Assembly: GCA_001586965.3 (NCBI GenBank) | Contig: LUCW03002009.1 | Span: 1-35,000 of the forward strand | Direction: 5' to 3' | DNA length: 35,000 nucleotides | Source of the DNA: Sphaeroforma sirkka | Lineage: Eukaryota > Opisthokonta > Ichthyosporea > Ichthyophonida | Shown: piece by piece, positions 10,250 through 21,194 of the stretch | How positions within the stretch are numbered: the stretch's first letter is position 1 | Layout: each line of letters begins with the position of its first letter | Program-made: the position numbers and the translations under genes | The notes under the pieces: generated by a model | Database searches by the model: none | Seen by the model: only the letters and a program-made list of their open reading frames with translations | What the model was told of the DNA's origin: nothing

Positions 10250-11109
10250 ACAGCATGGATGTCAAAGATCTTATGAACTTCGTACGCCCGTATATGACTA
10301 AACTAAACGGTAATGATGTATCGGGTAGTGTTGAAATTGATATGTCGTTCCTTATACACACCCATTTATCGCTACATGCGAGAAGTATAGTGGTGTATGA
10401 TGACTGGGACTCTTTCTTGCTTCACATAGAGGGATGCCTGAATCTAATCATAGAGTGGGGAAGTTCCACATACCTACCCATATGCGTGTTCGATGGACAA
10501 CGCATTGCAGGGAAACTAGTTAACCGGAGTCGGTCTCTTAACAGTGAAAAGAAGCACGAACTCGTGAGGAAGTTTAAGGAAGAAAAAAATGAGCAAAGAG
10601 GAACTAGACAATTTTGATTTAGATGCAGCGTGTAGATTTTGCGTTGCTTCGCATAATCCTGTAGCCGCACGTTATATTATGCATTTATTTAGAAAGATGG
10701 GAATACATTACATCTTGGCGCGACAGAAGCTGAACAGCAGCTGGTGCATTTGCAACGTATTGGCTTCATCAAGTACATAATCGCTTACGATATAGATTAC
10801 TTGGTGATATGTGGCATCAACTTCATACTAAGTTCACGTTGGCGAAAGGAAGTGATGAATATCTTGCATCTACCTACTGTGAAAAACACCTTTCTGATAC
10901 ATGGAAACAGTTTTGTGATCCACGAACAGCGAAGGACACATGGCTCCATTTATGTTGTGCATCTGTGTGCACGATTCGGTCAAAGTGGTTGTCGCGTACG
11001 CACAGGGGTTGGACTTGAAAGACTGCTAAGTATACTATCAAACTGTATGATAACCAAACCGTCAATGAGAGTTGTAGCCGAAGTTGAAAGAGCTATATCA
11101 GGTCAATAA
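10174..11109 (+). pseudogene. XPG/FEN1-type nuclease remnant, Academ-like (copy 2)
   Basis: This is the better-preserved copy. The first frame (10174-10617) holds the likely true N-terminus MDVKDLMNF at residue 28, EIDMSF with Asp56, and LPICVFDGQ with Asp107. These correspond to the two N-domain metal-binding aspartates of FEN1/XPG. After a frame change at an A-run near 10585, a segment with YIMHLFRKMGIHY follows. After another change, EAE and YDIDYL follow, equivalent to the FEN1 EAEA and DMD active-site acids. GVGLERLLSIL near 11020 resembles the family's GIGPKRA helix-hairpin-helix. Stops and frame changes mean it is not functional as read. Some changes are shared with copy 1, so they predate the duplication. 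Confidence 0.75.
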
Positions 11110-11134
11110 ATTGTTCTTTGGGCAACCTGTATAT

Positions 11135-11730
11135 TGTAGAAATACGGCCTCCGGTCAGTCTAAAATATCAAGATCAATTGAGATAATACATTGGTTTTTA
11201 TTTGTATTTTAAATAATTTAGTACAAGCTCTTTTTTCAATATTTCCAAAGTGTTCTAAATTCACTTTGATGGCTCCAATAGCCTGAGTATTTGGTATGAC
11301 TCATCTACTTGGACCTATTTGAGACATTAGTAGATGTAGGATATTATAAACTAAATTTTATAATCTCCGAACTACTACTTATAGATTTTGGTCCTCCCGC
11401 CAATCTCCTAAATCCAATAAGTCTTTTTCTTTTTTTTAACTTTTCTTCAGATGGAACTTTATTTATATCAGCTAATGTATTAACGTGACTTACGTTATTA
11501 TGTCTATTTACAAATTAGGCAAGTGGTCATGAACACTTAGTACTTCTAGTGAAAATTATTCAATAAAGAACAGCTAGAGGTACGCCCTGTGTGATCGAAG
11601 ATATTTAGTCTCTTAACAAGAGGCAGTCCCGATCATTCTTACACAAGCTACCACTGCTAAATCCTAACTGACTAAATTGTATTTTAGTTTAATATAGTTT
11701 GAAACCTAGTAATTTCCATCGAAGTTTACA
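11135..11730 (+). repeat. LTR of retroelement, plus orientation (copy 2, left)
   Basis: Counterpart of 2007-2605, again starting TGTAG and ending TTTACA. It is again flanked by ATAT on both sides (11131-11134 and 11731-11734). Confidence 0.8.
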
Positions 11731-11969
11731 ATATGATCTTAGATTAGAGAAGTTTGTATCATTCATACATAATGTACCTGAATGGATAATAATAGGGATA
11801 ATATTATTTATTTCAAAAATGACAAGTATGTATTTTACAATGTATGAACATATGGTATGGCTCTCATAGTCGCTGTAGTGGTTCAGAAAAGATTGATGGG
11901 AAGAAGTGGCCAGTAAATTCCCGTATGAAGCTTGGGCCAAGTGAGTCGACAATGATTAAAAAGTAGCTA

Positions 11970-14900
11970 TTAAACTAAAATACATAAACGCTTATTCCAT
12001 TTCTTATTAAAGATACGAAGAAAGTCGCGAGATTCACGAAATGCATCTGAGGTTAGCCAAGCTACTGTCCCATCCATGAAACGGGTCTTGTAGTAAGTGC
12101 AACCGTCTTCGGATGTTTTGTCAATTATATCTTTAACTTGTGACTCCATAACTGGTACATCAGAATCAAATGAGTGAGCGAACATGAGTTCGGAAGTAGG
12201 GATACGGTGAGTGCCTAGATTGGTTGCGCTAGTACCATCAATGTTATTCACTTCGTAAGTATCACTCTTTCTCATCATGGTAGGAAATAACAAAAGGTCA
12301 TATCGTCTTAGAAGAGAGTTCGGTAACGTTGGCGTTTCGATTTATAATGTTAACGTAATCGCCGACTTTGAACTGAACAATGTTCTTAGTATTATTCCAT
12401 CGGTCATACGCTTTAAGTAGGACGCGATTCTTGTGCTCGAGTGAACAGGGGTAAACAACGTTCTGCATATGCTCGATCTTTTGTAGCCACGGGGTAGCGT
12501 GTTTCTCGGGCGCAGTTTTATCAAACGTTGCTTGTAATTCACTATAGCGGCCAAAGAAATAGTGAAACGGGAGTGTTCCAGTTTGAGGATTCATGCAGTT
12601 ATTCATTTGAGTCTGAACCCATTTCAAATGATAAGGCCACATATCCTCAACGTCGTCTAGTGCGGTACGCAAGAGTTTCTTAAGTTCTCTATGACGTGTC
12701 TCATTTGCACCCTGCGTTTGAGGTTTGTAAGGAACACCACGCCTATGGGTCATGCCTGATACGAGTATAAGTGCCTCCATTACGTCGGTACAAGACTCAC
12801 TACCGTTATCAGAACATAGTACTCGGGGAAACCAAAGTCATTGAAGACGTGATAGCATAATTCTGCCACTGTTTGTGGACGTTTGTTCGGTATTGCATAA
12901 AGCAAGTTATAGCCCGAAGCCACACACAAGAAATGACAGATATATACATCGCCAGTATGCTTGGATTGCGGGAGTTTAACCAAATTGACTATGACTCGGC
13001 GCATCGGTTGGTCTTCTGTCACACTTTTTAGGGGTGCCCAACCGTATCGCTTGATCTGGTTCTTTTCACAATCAGTACAGCGTCGGTATACTTCACGTAT
13101 GGTTTCTTTCAGCGCCGGGTGATCAAGCCCTGCACGAATAGCCATTTTATAAGTATGCTCATATGCTCGATGCGTTAAATTATGTATAATTTTAACTCTA
13201 CTTTCGAGCTCCTCTAAGTCAGTCAGATTCTGCGTAACGCTGGCTGAATGAACCATAGTCCTGTTGGTAAGGGCAACCTCAGTATCAGGAGGGGTAGACT
13301 CCTGAGATACATAATTGACAACATTGGATTGTTGAAGTATCTTCTTCAGTTGTTTCGCAACTCCTGGCTGTTCTTTAAGCAGCGCTTTAAGTAGTTGAGT
13401 GCGAGCTTCAGTTTCTCTTAGAGTTTTGAGTCTTTGATCCATGGCCTTAGCTAGTTCCCATTTTTTTACGACCTAATGCCGTTTCAATCGGCATTACCTC
13501 GACTGCAATCTTGTTGGGTGCATGTGTTGTACGAGTCTTGAGCTTTTGTTCAAACTCTTTAGACTCCTCTAGTTTAGCTAAGAATTCGGTTGAGGGTTTC
13601 CACTTAGTGGTACCTGCAGGACCGATGCGACAAACAATGGTGTGTTTCCAAGGTGTCTTCTTAATAGAATAGGATCCCTGATACAAAAAACGTGTCGGTT
13701 TCACGGTCGACATAAATAGGTTCGTCTTGAATCATATTAATTAAATCACGTATCCATGGGTCGGAGTTACGTAAGGGACAACACAGCGTAATGGTAGATT
13801 TCGTAATATTAACATAATTTAACAACTGTGCGATAAGTTGACAAGGTGGGTTATCCCACGCATTATGCTTTGATAAGTCAAGCTGAAATGCATCACCTTT
13901 AGGATGAGTCAACGACCTATATTCAGAAACCTGTTTGTTATGTTCTGCGGCGAACATATCAACAGTAAATGGACCCCATCGTGATTGAGCGAGGTTAAAC
14001 CATTTCCTATTTAGCATCAATCGGTTGCTAATAACTCCTTGACTGTTTTCTGGTAGTCGGGCACAAGTCGAGAGAGCATGTCAGGAAGATGGTTATGTAT
14101 TCCTGGTATGTGTGTTATATTAAAAGCAAACTTGGCAATAATGTCATGCCAGCGGCTCACCAACTGTGAGTCAGGGTTCATGTCTTTTAAGTATGTTAGA
14201 GACTTTTGATCACAGGCGACAGTAAAGTAACTTCCATAAAGGTAATCTTTAAACTGTCTTAGCGCAGTAACTATAGCAAGGAGCTTGAAAGATACGTTCA
14301 TCTCCTTTGGTATGGATTTTATTGAACATTTTCTCATAATCTTGCTCTAGTGCACACATATGGTACTGTCAGTGCTTAACTTGGACGTCCGGTAAGTCCT
14401 TGCAATCCTCTTTGTGCCAACCGTTAGTACCCTTGCAACTAGCACACTCTTTCATATAGTGTCCAAAATCTGGCTTGCCTGGTGCACACTTAACAGGGTC
14501 ATGTCTACCATTCCACTTGCCATTACGTTTTGTGAGGTTGTAACCACACTTCTTGCAAGGCGCTCTCACCTTCTTTTCACCTTTCGGTTCGGTAGAAGTA
14601 GAGCCAGTACCCCCTCCAGTAGTAGTGCGAGGTTTCTTAGTACTACGCGCAGTATTAGTCTCTACTGCGTTACCCTTAGTGGGCTGGGTGTAGCTCGTAG
14701 TACTAAGTACTCTAGTAGAGGGATTGGTATGCTTGTGCACTATCTTCTCAAAGACAGACCAAGGCATAGATCGCAAATCACCATAGGTGATGATGTCATC
14801 ATTGACTTTCTCAAAGAGGTTAGCTCCCAGAGTCTCCATCATCTGACAAATTAATAAATATTCGACAGTATAGGTACGACCACCCATCCGAGTATTCATA

Positions 14901-15515
14901 TGTGTCATATGAGCTAGAGCACCTCGAATAGTGGTATCGTTCGCAAAGAACTTGCGAGACTCTAGAAAATACAATTTAGTCAGTTAGGATTTAGCAGTGG
15001 TAGCTTGTGTAAGAATGATCGGGACTGCCTCTTGTAAAGAGCCTAAATATCCTCGATCACACAGGGCGTACCTCTAGCTGTTCTTTATTGAATAATTTTC
15101 ACTAGAAGTACTAAGTGTTCATGACCACTTGCCTAATTTGTAAATAGACATAATAACGTAAGTCACGTTAATACATTAGCTGATGTAAATAAAGTTCCAT
15201 CTGAAGAAAAGTTAAAAAAAGAAAAAGACTTATTGGATTTAGGAGATTGGCGGGAGGACCAAAATCTATAAGTAGTAGTTCGGAGATTATAAAATTTAGT
15301 TTATAATATCCTACATCTACTAATGTCTCAAATAGGTCCAAGTAGATGAGTCATACCAAATACTCAGGCTATTGGAGCCATCAAAGTGAATTTAGAACAC
15401 TTTGGAAATATTGGAAAAAGAGCTTGTACTAAATTATTTAAAATACAAATAAAAACCAATGGATTATCACAATTGATCTTGATATTTTAGACTGACCGGA
15501 GGCCGTATTTCTACA
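11970..15515 (-). mobile_element. LTR-retroelement fossil, Ty3/Gypsy-like, copy 2 (broken)
   Basis: Same parts in the same minus-strand order as copy 1: LTR sequence at the right (ending 15515), gag-like Cys/His-rich region, RNase H (14017-14337), methyltransferase-like module (13661-14020) and integrase region (about 11970-13713). It is shorter than copy 1 and broken, with several breaks. Sequence is near-identical to copy 1 over most of its length, consistent with one insertion event later duplicated with its surroundings. Confidence 0.75.
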
Positions 15516-15531
15516 ACTACGTGATCGGAGC

Positions 15532-15698
15532 GCAAAGTGATCTCGCCTTCTGATGGAAAAAAAGTGGGGCTTAATTGCATCGTATGTGAAATCCGATGTG
15601 CTCACTGGAAAGAACGTAGTCTAATTAGGCTATACAGTGCTACGACTCTCATCGTATGCGTGGTATGTAGCGATACTAACGCTGTGACTGTAGCTGAC
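15532..15698 (-). repeat. Right terminal inverted repeat of Academ-like element, inner part
   Basis: Reverse complement of about 10080-10249, including gcgatactaacgctgtgactg and agaacgtagtctaattaggc. It has more substitutions than copy 1 and copy 2 show between themselves, as expected if the transposon inserted long before the duplication. It breaks off at 15698, where the hAT-like insertion begins. Confidence 0.75.
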
Positions 15699-17037
15699 CT
15701 ACCATGTCATTATTACGAAAAAAAATTAAGTAAAATAATTGCCGTAATTTTTGTAAGAAATACGTATTAAGGCACATTCCTGAATTTGAAAATTTAAGAT
15801 TTATGCATGGTGAGCAAATTGAGAATTGGGAATTATGAAGTATGCAGCGCAATTTTGGGCCATTAAGAAATATTCTATTTCTTAATTAAGAAAGAAGGAT
15901 TAAGGCAGGTTATAGACTTATTAAGAATCGTGTATGATATCTTTTTAATTTTTTTAAGAATTATTAATAATCATGTATACCGATATCTGAAGAAATTTTA
16001 AGAACCGGTACTTATTTTTATAGCATGTGAGGGACTAGGTCTCAAGGCAAAGTCTATTACTATAACATGCAATTGTTTTCTCAGTACAAACTTTTATTTA
16101 TATAGGGGTTGTGCATTGGGCGTAGAAGTGTAGAAGTGAATGTAAGTATGACGGAGAAAAGTGACGGCACTGGGCGAACAACAGCTACCGATACTGACAC
16201 CATTACCCCCTCTGAAAAGAGTGTGCGAAAATCAGATAATGTGCGATCCTCTATCAAGAGGATGCAGCCGATTAACATTGATGCTATTGACGATGCAAGC
16301 CAGTACAGTTGTTTGAAACTTTATCGAGGGATAACAAATGAACAAAAACTAAATTTCGCAGCCACAAAGTTTAAAGTTGACGATGACGATTGCAACAAAG
16401 CTACCTGCAGGTATTGCGACAACACTAAAACCTACTCATGGAATCGCAAGAATGCGAATAATGCTATAATACATTATGAGAAGAAGCACGCCAAACAATG
16501 GTACGACGATGTAAAAAGATTTCGTCCACTGGCCATGCTATAATCTTGTCCTACTTGTTCGTTGTGAATAGTTATTGATGATTTATACTGAGAACAGCTT
16601 TGAAGTTGTGGTCTGTTAAAGTTGTATTTTAGTATGTATTTAATTATTTATTCGTAGTGGTAAGATCTTCATCACATGTGTAGTCGTGTACACAAGCGCC
16701 AAATAATATTTTTTAAGAAATATGAATGTTATCTCACTTAATATGTCGTTCATTATTAAGAAATTATCTTGAAACAAAAAATTGGCTTAATTAAGAAATA
16801 GGAAGTACGCATGAGGAATTTATTATTAAGTACCACCGCTTTGACACGATTAGTATCTTATTCTTAATTAATAATCACGTAGAGAAAAAAATGGGTTTAA
16901 GTTTTGGATTCTGCCGATTTTGGGTAAAGGATTAATAGGAATTGGGTTCAGATTCTTAATTAAGAAAAAAGAATCATGTGCTTTCCCAAAATGCAATAAG
17001 AAAACGTACAGATCGTTACATAATAATGACATGGTAG
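15699..17037 (+). mobile_element. hAT-like insertion with BED-finger gene, in the Academ-like repeat
   Basis: It is bounded by 17-bp perfect inverted ends, ctaccatgtcattatta (15699-15715) and its reverse complement (17021-17037). It splits the right terminal repeat of the Academ-like element. Inside, near both ends, are several copies of a ttaattaagaa-type word (about 15872-15910, 16785, 16868, 16953), like the subterminal transposase-binding repeats of hAT elements. The only gene recognised encodes a BED zinc finger. With no catalytic transposase domain seen, the element is non-autonomous or eroded. An 8-bp target duplication is not clear: agctgacc on the left and agctcagg on the right match at 5 of 8 positions. 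Confidence 0.6.
16109..16543 (+). CDS. BED zinc-finger protein fragment of hAT-like element
   Basis: 144-codon frame. An alternative start at codon 14 (MTEKSDG, 16148) may be the real one. Residues about 83-131 form a BED-type zinc finger: CRYC (Cys100, Cys103) followed by His122 and His127 in IIHYEKKH, then a Trp. BED fingers bind DNA and commonly form the N-terminus of hAT transposases. The N-terminal 60 residues are Ser/Thr-rich and low-complexity. The frame stops shortly after the finger (KRFRPLAML), and no DDE or dimerisation region follows. It is therefore either a truncated transposase or a stand-alone DNA-binding protein of a non-autonomous element. A TATA-like tttatataggg lies about 45 bp before the second start. 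Confidence 0.65.
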   Translation: MCIGRRSVEVNVSMTEKSDGTGRTTATDTDTITPSEKSVRKSDNVRSSIKRMQPINIDAIDDASQYSCLKLYRGITNEQKLNFAATKFKVDDDDCNKATCRYCDNTKTYSWNRKNANNAIIHYEKKHAKQWYDDVKRFRPLAML

Positions 17038-17135
17038 CTCAGGATAGGTGTTCGTGGAGGGCCCAGATACCGTGGAAGTCGTGGCACTCCTGTAATTGCT
17101 GAAAGAGGTCAGGGCCAATGGGCGGCAGTTTACTG

Positions 17136-17268
17136 TAGGTGAGGTGTGTTGAAGGTGTATTGATGTGTGTATTTGTGTGTGTGTTTTTTACTTTTCTTAA
17201 AAAACGTCAGAAAAAACGTGATTTGGGCCCCGACGGTCTTGAGGCTTATATTCCGAGAGATTTTCTCT
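17136..17268 (-). repeat. Right terminal inverted repeat of Academ-like element, outer part
   Basis: Reverse complement of the outer end of the left repeat (about 9955-10085): the CA-run, the poly-T region and cctcaagaccgtcggggccc are recognisable. It marks the right boundary of the element. The 17038-17135 stretch between it and the hAT-like end has no clear match. Confidence 0.65.
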
Positions 17269-19708
17269 TTTTTATTTTTAAAAATTTGGGTTCTTTCTGA
17301 AAATTGGACACAGAAGCCAGAACTTCAAATGGGTGAGATTCAGAAATTTCAGATTTGAGAAGGTTGAAAATATGATATTTGCTGTAAAGTAAAGATTTAA
17401 AAAAACAGCAAACAACAAAAAAACAACTCTTCATATATATTATTTTGGCTTGATTTTATATCAACTGAAATACAAATTTCATTTGGAGTTCATCGGGTTT
17501 CCGGCTTTCCGCTGGCAAATAATCACAATTATGTACAGTAGTGTCAAATAGTCAATTATGTAATTATATGCTTTATATTTTTATGTATGTTGAAAACGTA
17601 GCATGTTTTACATTAATGCTCAGTTTTGAAACCGTTCTCCCGTTTTCAGTTGCTATGTATACTAATTCTAAAAACTATTTTGGTCGGATCTTTATTATGT
17701 ATTCAGTAGAAAATCTGCCCAATTTTAAAACAACAAACCAGCCCATCTTTTGGCAAAATATAGTTGGTGGGCTATGCTAAATATAATGGTAGGCATAAAT
17801 CCAGATTACGTTTTTTAATATTAATAGTGAATTAACGCATCGATTTTGAAACATGATTACGTTTTACGAATAAAAGTCTGCTCTACAGTCTACAGTCGAC
17901 AGTCTAAGAGTTTTTTTCCTAGCCTTCTAAGTTGTTTGTTTTTGTAAAAAAAAGTCAATTCAATTATTCCAATCATGTTCCGTCATCTGATGTGTGTGAC
18001 TGTGAACTTGAAGGCTGAAGAGTGAAGACTGAATGTTGTAGTATGGCTTATTGGGCTAGGTAATACTAACCGTTTATTACTCTTGGTATTATAACGTCTG
18101 TCTCAGCCTCTCAGGTACCTCTAACGTAGGGCTAGTGAGTAGAAGAGACAGACACTTAACTAATTCCTCTGATCCTATATCCTAAAGCCATGAGAGAGTC
18201 TCATCGAATATCCAGGTCACATTGTCCTCTTATTCATCATCTAAAGTCCAGTCCAGAAGGTCCCGTCCGAATAGTCTGGTCCAGTAATAGTAGGACAGGA
18301 CACATTGAAGATCCTGTCCTCTGTCCTACCATTCTGTCCTATCAGTCCAGCCCTAACCCAATAGAACATATTCCATACTACATTCTACAATGTACAATTT
18401 TTTGGGATCGCGTGACGTATTTACAATTGAGAACGTATTGCATTGTTTCTCATATTTAAAAAAAAATATATTTGTCGACTACATACATGCTACATACATG
18501 GTGCATACTTACATACGCTCTTCTTTTCAAAATACTTAGCAGAGAGTAAACAATACTGACTCTCTCTACTCCAATCTACAATCTTATATATATAAAAGTC
18601 ATATATACTCAATCAATGCTTAATCTATTGCCATAAATTTTAACAAAAACAAAAAAGAGATAGAGAGTATGTACATAAAGACTAGAGACAATTGTTTGTA
18701 AAAAAGGGACGACTTTGTCTATACGACACCCATCACCATTAAATTATTAACGTCGGAGCCGGTGTCCCTGAGGCCTGAGCTGAAGGCTGAGAGGCTGACC
18801 TGAGTGGCTGAGTCTCTGATCTAGAGAGAGTGCTATGTTGGACATAAACCTTGAAACTGGCCCCTGCTCTCTCTCTTATTAGATTCTCAGTCTCTCTCTC
18901 TATATGTACTGTATTTACTCTTCTTGTGAGTTGTGATTTGTGAGTTGTGATTGACTGTTCACTGTTGTGAGTTTGTGAGTTTGTGACTGTATGTGACTAT
19001 ATATACTGTTTAGTGTGTACTCAGTACTGTGTTACGTGTGTAGAGGAGTGAGTGGTGACATTCTAGAGAGTAGAGTAGAGAGCGAGTAGAGAGATTGTAC
19101 TGTGAGTGTGAGAGTCTGACAGTCTATGAGGTTGCACAATGCACACAGACTCACACTTGCACTGTTGCTGCCTGTGATGCTGTCACTTGTTTTGACTTGG
19201 GCCGTATGTATGGCGTACATACGTAAATATGTAGTATTTAAAAATAATAAAAATGCTCTACATATATGTAAATACAGCTATAGTCATAACCGCTAAAATT
19301 TAAATATTTACTTTCCTCTACATCAACAAGTGTCTAACTTTTTAGACGGCTATGAACAAGGAGTTTTTTTTTAAAAACAAATCAATGTGCACTCACTGCT
19401 CTGTGACTTGATCAAGTAGTAAATAATACCTTTTTTTAATAAAGTGAATCTGAAAAGCAAGTTTTGTCCTATTCATCATTTATAATTTTATAATTTTGAA
19501 AAATTAGGTCGTGCCAAACCGGTTTCGCAATTTATTTTTCAATTTAAGACCCAAAATGAGAGAATGTCTTCAGCCAGACCTCATACCGTTATACGGTCCA
19601 ACGTTTAAAAAAACCATTGCGTAAGCGTAAAACGTTCAACTATTTGATGCGTTACAAAGTCCAAAATTAATATAGGGGGTCATTTTTGGGTCATAGTATT
19701 TAACCACC

Positions 19709-19752
19709 ACGCCCGGGCCCGCGGGCCACGGCCCCGCCGCCCCGCCCTCATT
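19709..19752. other. GC-rich pocket in AT-rich DNA
   Basis: Composed almost only of G and C, including cccgggcccgcgggcc, which is nearly self-complementary. No gene start is visible close by. Confidence 0.6.
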
Positions 19753-20284
19753 TTCCTGTCGGTAACGGATAGAAAGGCCCGCCAGACCTCTTAGGGGCAA
19801 TACTAGTGTCAATTCCTTTTTGTTTTAGCATACAAACATAGTTAGTAGTATGACTATGGGGTCGTTTGCGTGGAGTTGTGTGTTTACTGAGTTACTATTG
19901 TTGTTGTGCAACTGTGTGTATAATTGTATATATACCTGCAGCGGATTGCTAACAAGTACACTTTCCATAACAAGTATAGACATAGTGTACACACAGGTCA
20001 CCACGCACTAGAGACTTACAGACATACCAGTTCTAGTACACAAAGTGTCACAAACCGTCGTAGTGAGCGGCCTAAAAACAACAACGGTCATTATTTATCA
20101 GTCACGTTTGATTGGTTGAACGCAAGCTTTTGGCCAGAAATTACATGATAGGTGCACTATCTGGGTCTTATATGTGAAATAATTTGAGAGAATAGTCACC
20201 TCTATGCGTTGCAACGGTTTGTAATCATGCGTATGCGTTCAATGTTTAGATCAATAAGTACTAACTTTAAAATGAGGTCTGATT

Positions 20285-20350
20285 GGCGATGTGTGGCGAC
20301 TGGCGACTGGCGAGTGGCGACTGGCGAGTGGCGACTGGCGAGTGGCAACG
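20285..20350. repeat. Tandem repeat of ggcgactggcgagt-type words
   Basis: Seven-base words ggcgact and ggcgagt alternate about eight times. The reverse-complement word is found in the degenerate array at about 8625-8660. Confidence 0.85.
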
Positions 20351-21092
20351 TGGCCTACAAGCCATACGTAGCAAAGAAAAATTCAGGCCAAAATATACAA
20401 GGATACAACGTTTTCAATTCAGTACACAAACGCAAAACGTAATACTTCTTTCTTGTTCTGATATTACATGAGCTCCGGATGTCCGGCGAGTCGGTGACAC
20501 TCAATCTCAAAATCACTCACAGAGGCGGGTCAGAGTGTCTGACTCTGTCAAACGTCAGAGGTCACGCGACAAGGTGTGATTAATGTATGAGTGACGAGAA
20601 GGCTTAGGCCTCAGAGCCTCAGACTCAGTTTGGGGTAGGGTCGCTGTATCGTTTAACGCTAATGTAATCTTTTCTTTTGTATATACGTAACGTACCCGGT
20701 TGAACAATGGGAAACAGAAAATGCATGTCAAGAGTGCTATTCGCATCGAAATCTATGCGTTTTATTCTATTAACGATATTGTGTATAATTGATGAGAAGG
20801 CTATGCCGCTATGGATATGTACTGTAACTGTCTTCTATTTGTTTTGAAAAAAAGTAGGATGCTATGCTTTTTGTTTTGAAAAAACGAAAATGGAGCTCAT
20901 TTATCGTTACAACTGTTACGGATACAGTTCATTGTTTGAAAAACCAAAAAAAAAATTGTATTTTACGATTTGTATTTAAAAAAAAAATAGTAAATACAAT
21001 ACAGTATTTAAAAAAAAAATACATAATACAGTCATACAGACATGCACTCTCTGGTAGTCTCTAGTCTCTACTGAAATTGAAAATTCAGTGTA

Positions 21093-21194
21093 TTTTGTTT
21101 CAATTGTTTTATTTCGAATAATATGATTTTGTTTTAATTGTTTTATTTCGAATAATATGATTTTGTTTTAATTGTTTTATTTCGAATAATATAT
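21093..21194. repeat. 34-bp minisatellite, three copies
   Basis: Three consecutive 34-bp units, each beginning ttttgttt and ending aataatat. They are nearly identical. The first differs by one C/T and the last diverges at its final two bases. Confidence 0.9.

Larger units (their letters stand above)
9162..15515. repeat. Large duplicated block, copy 2
   Basis: Second copy of the block at 1-7190, in the same orientation. It starts with the same bases as the window's first bases (caaattagcaatactatg) and runs to the outer edge of the retroelement repeat at 15515. It is shorter overall than copy 1. Beyond 15515 the two copies have different neighbours: here the far terminal repeat of the Academ-like element, in copy 1 a separate integrase fragment. 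Different flanks argue that these are two genomic loci and not one locus assembled twice. Confidence 0.9.
9955..17268 (+). mobile_element. Academ-like DNA transposon remnant with nested insertions (copy 2)
   Basis: Its outer limits are set by terminal inverted repeats: left 9955-10249, right 15532-15698 plus 17136-17268. Inside are the XPG-like nuclease remnant (10255-11109), an LTR and retroelement body (11135-15515) and a hAT-like insertion splitting the right terminal repeat (15699-17037). Academ is the DNA-transposon group I know to pair a transposase with an XPG nuclease. No transposase was found, so the assignment rests on the nuclease and the terminal repeats. Target-site duplication not resolved. 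Confidence 0.55.
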
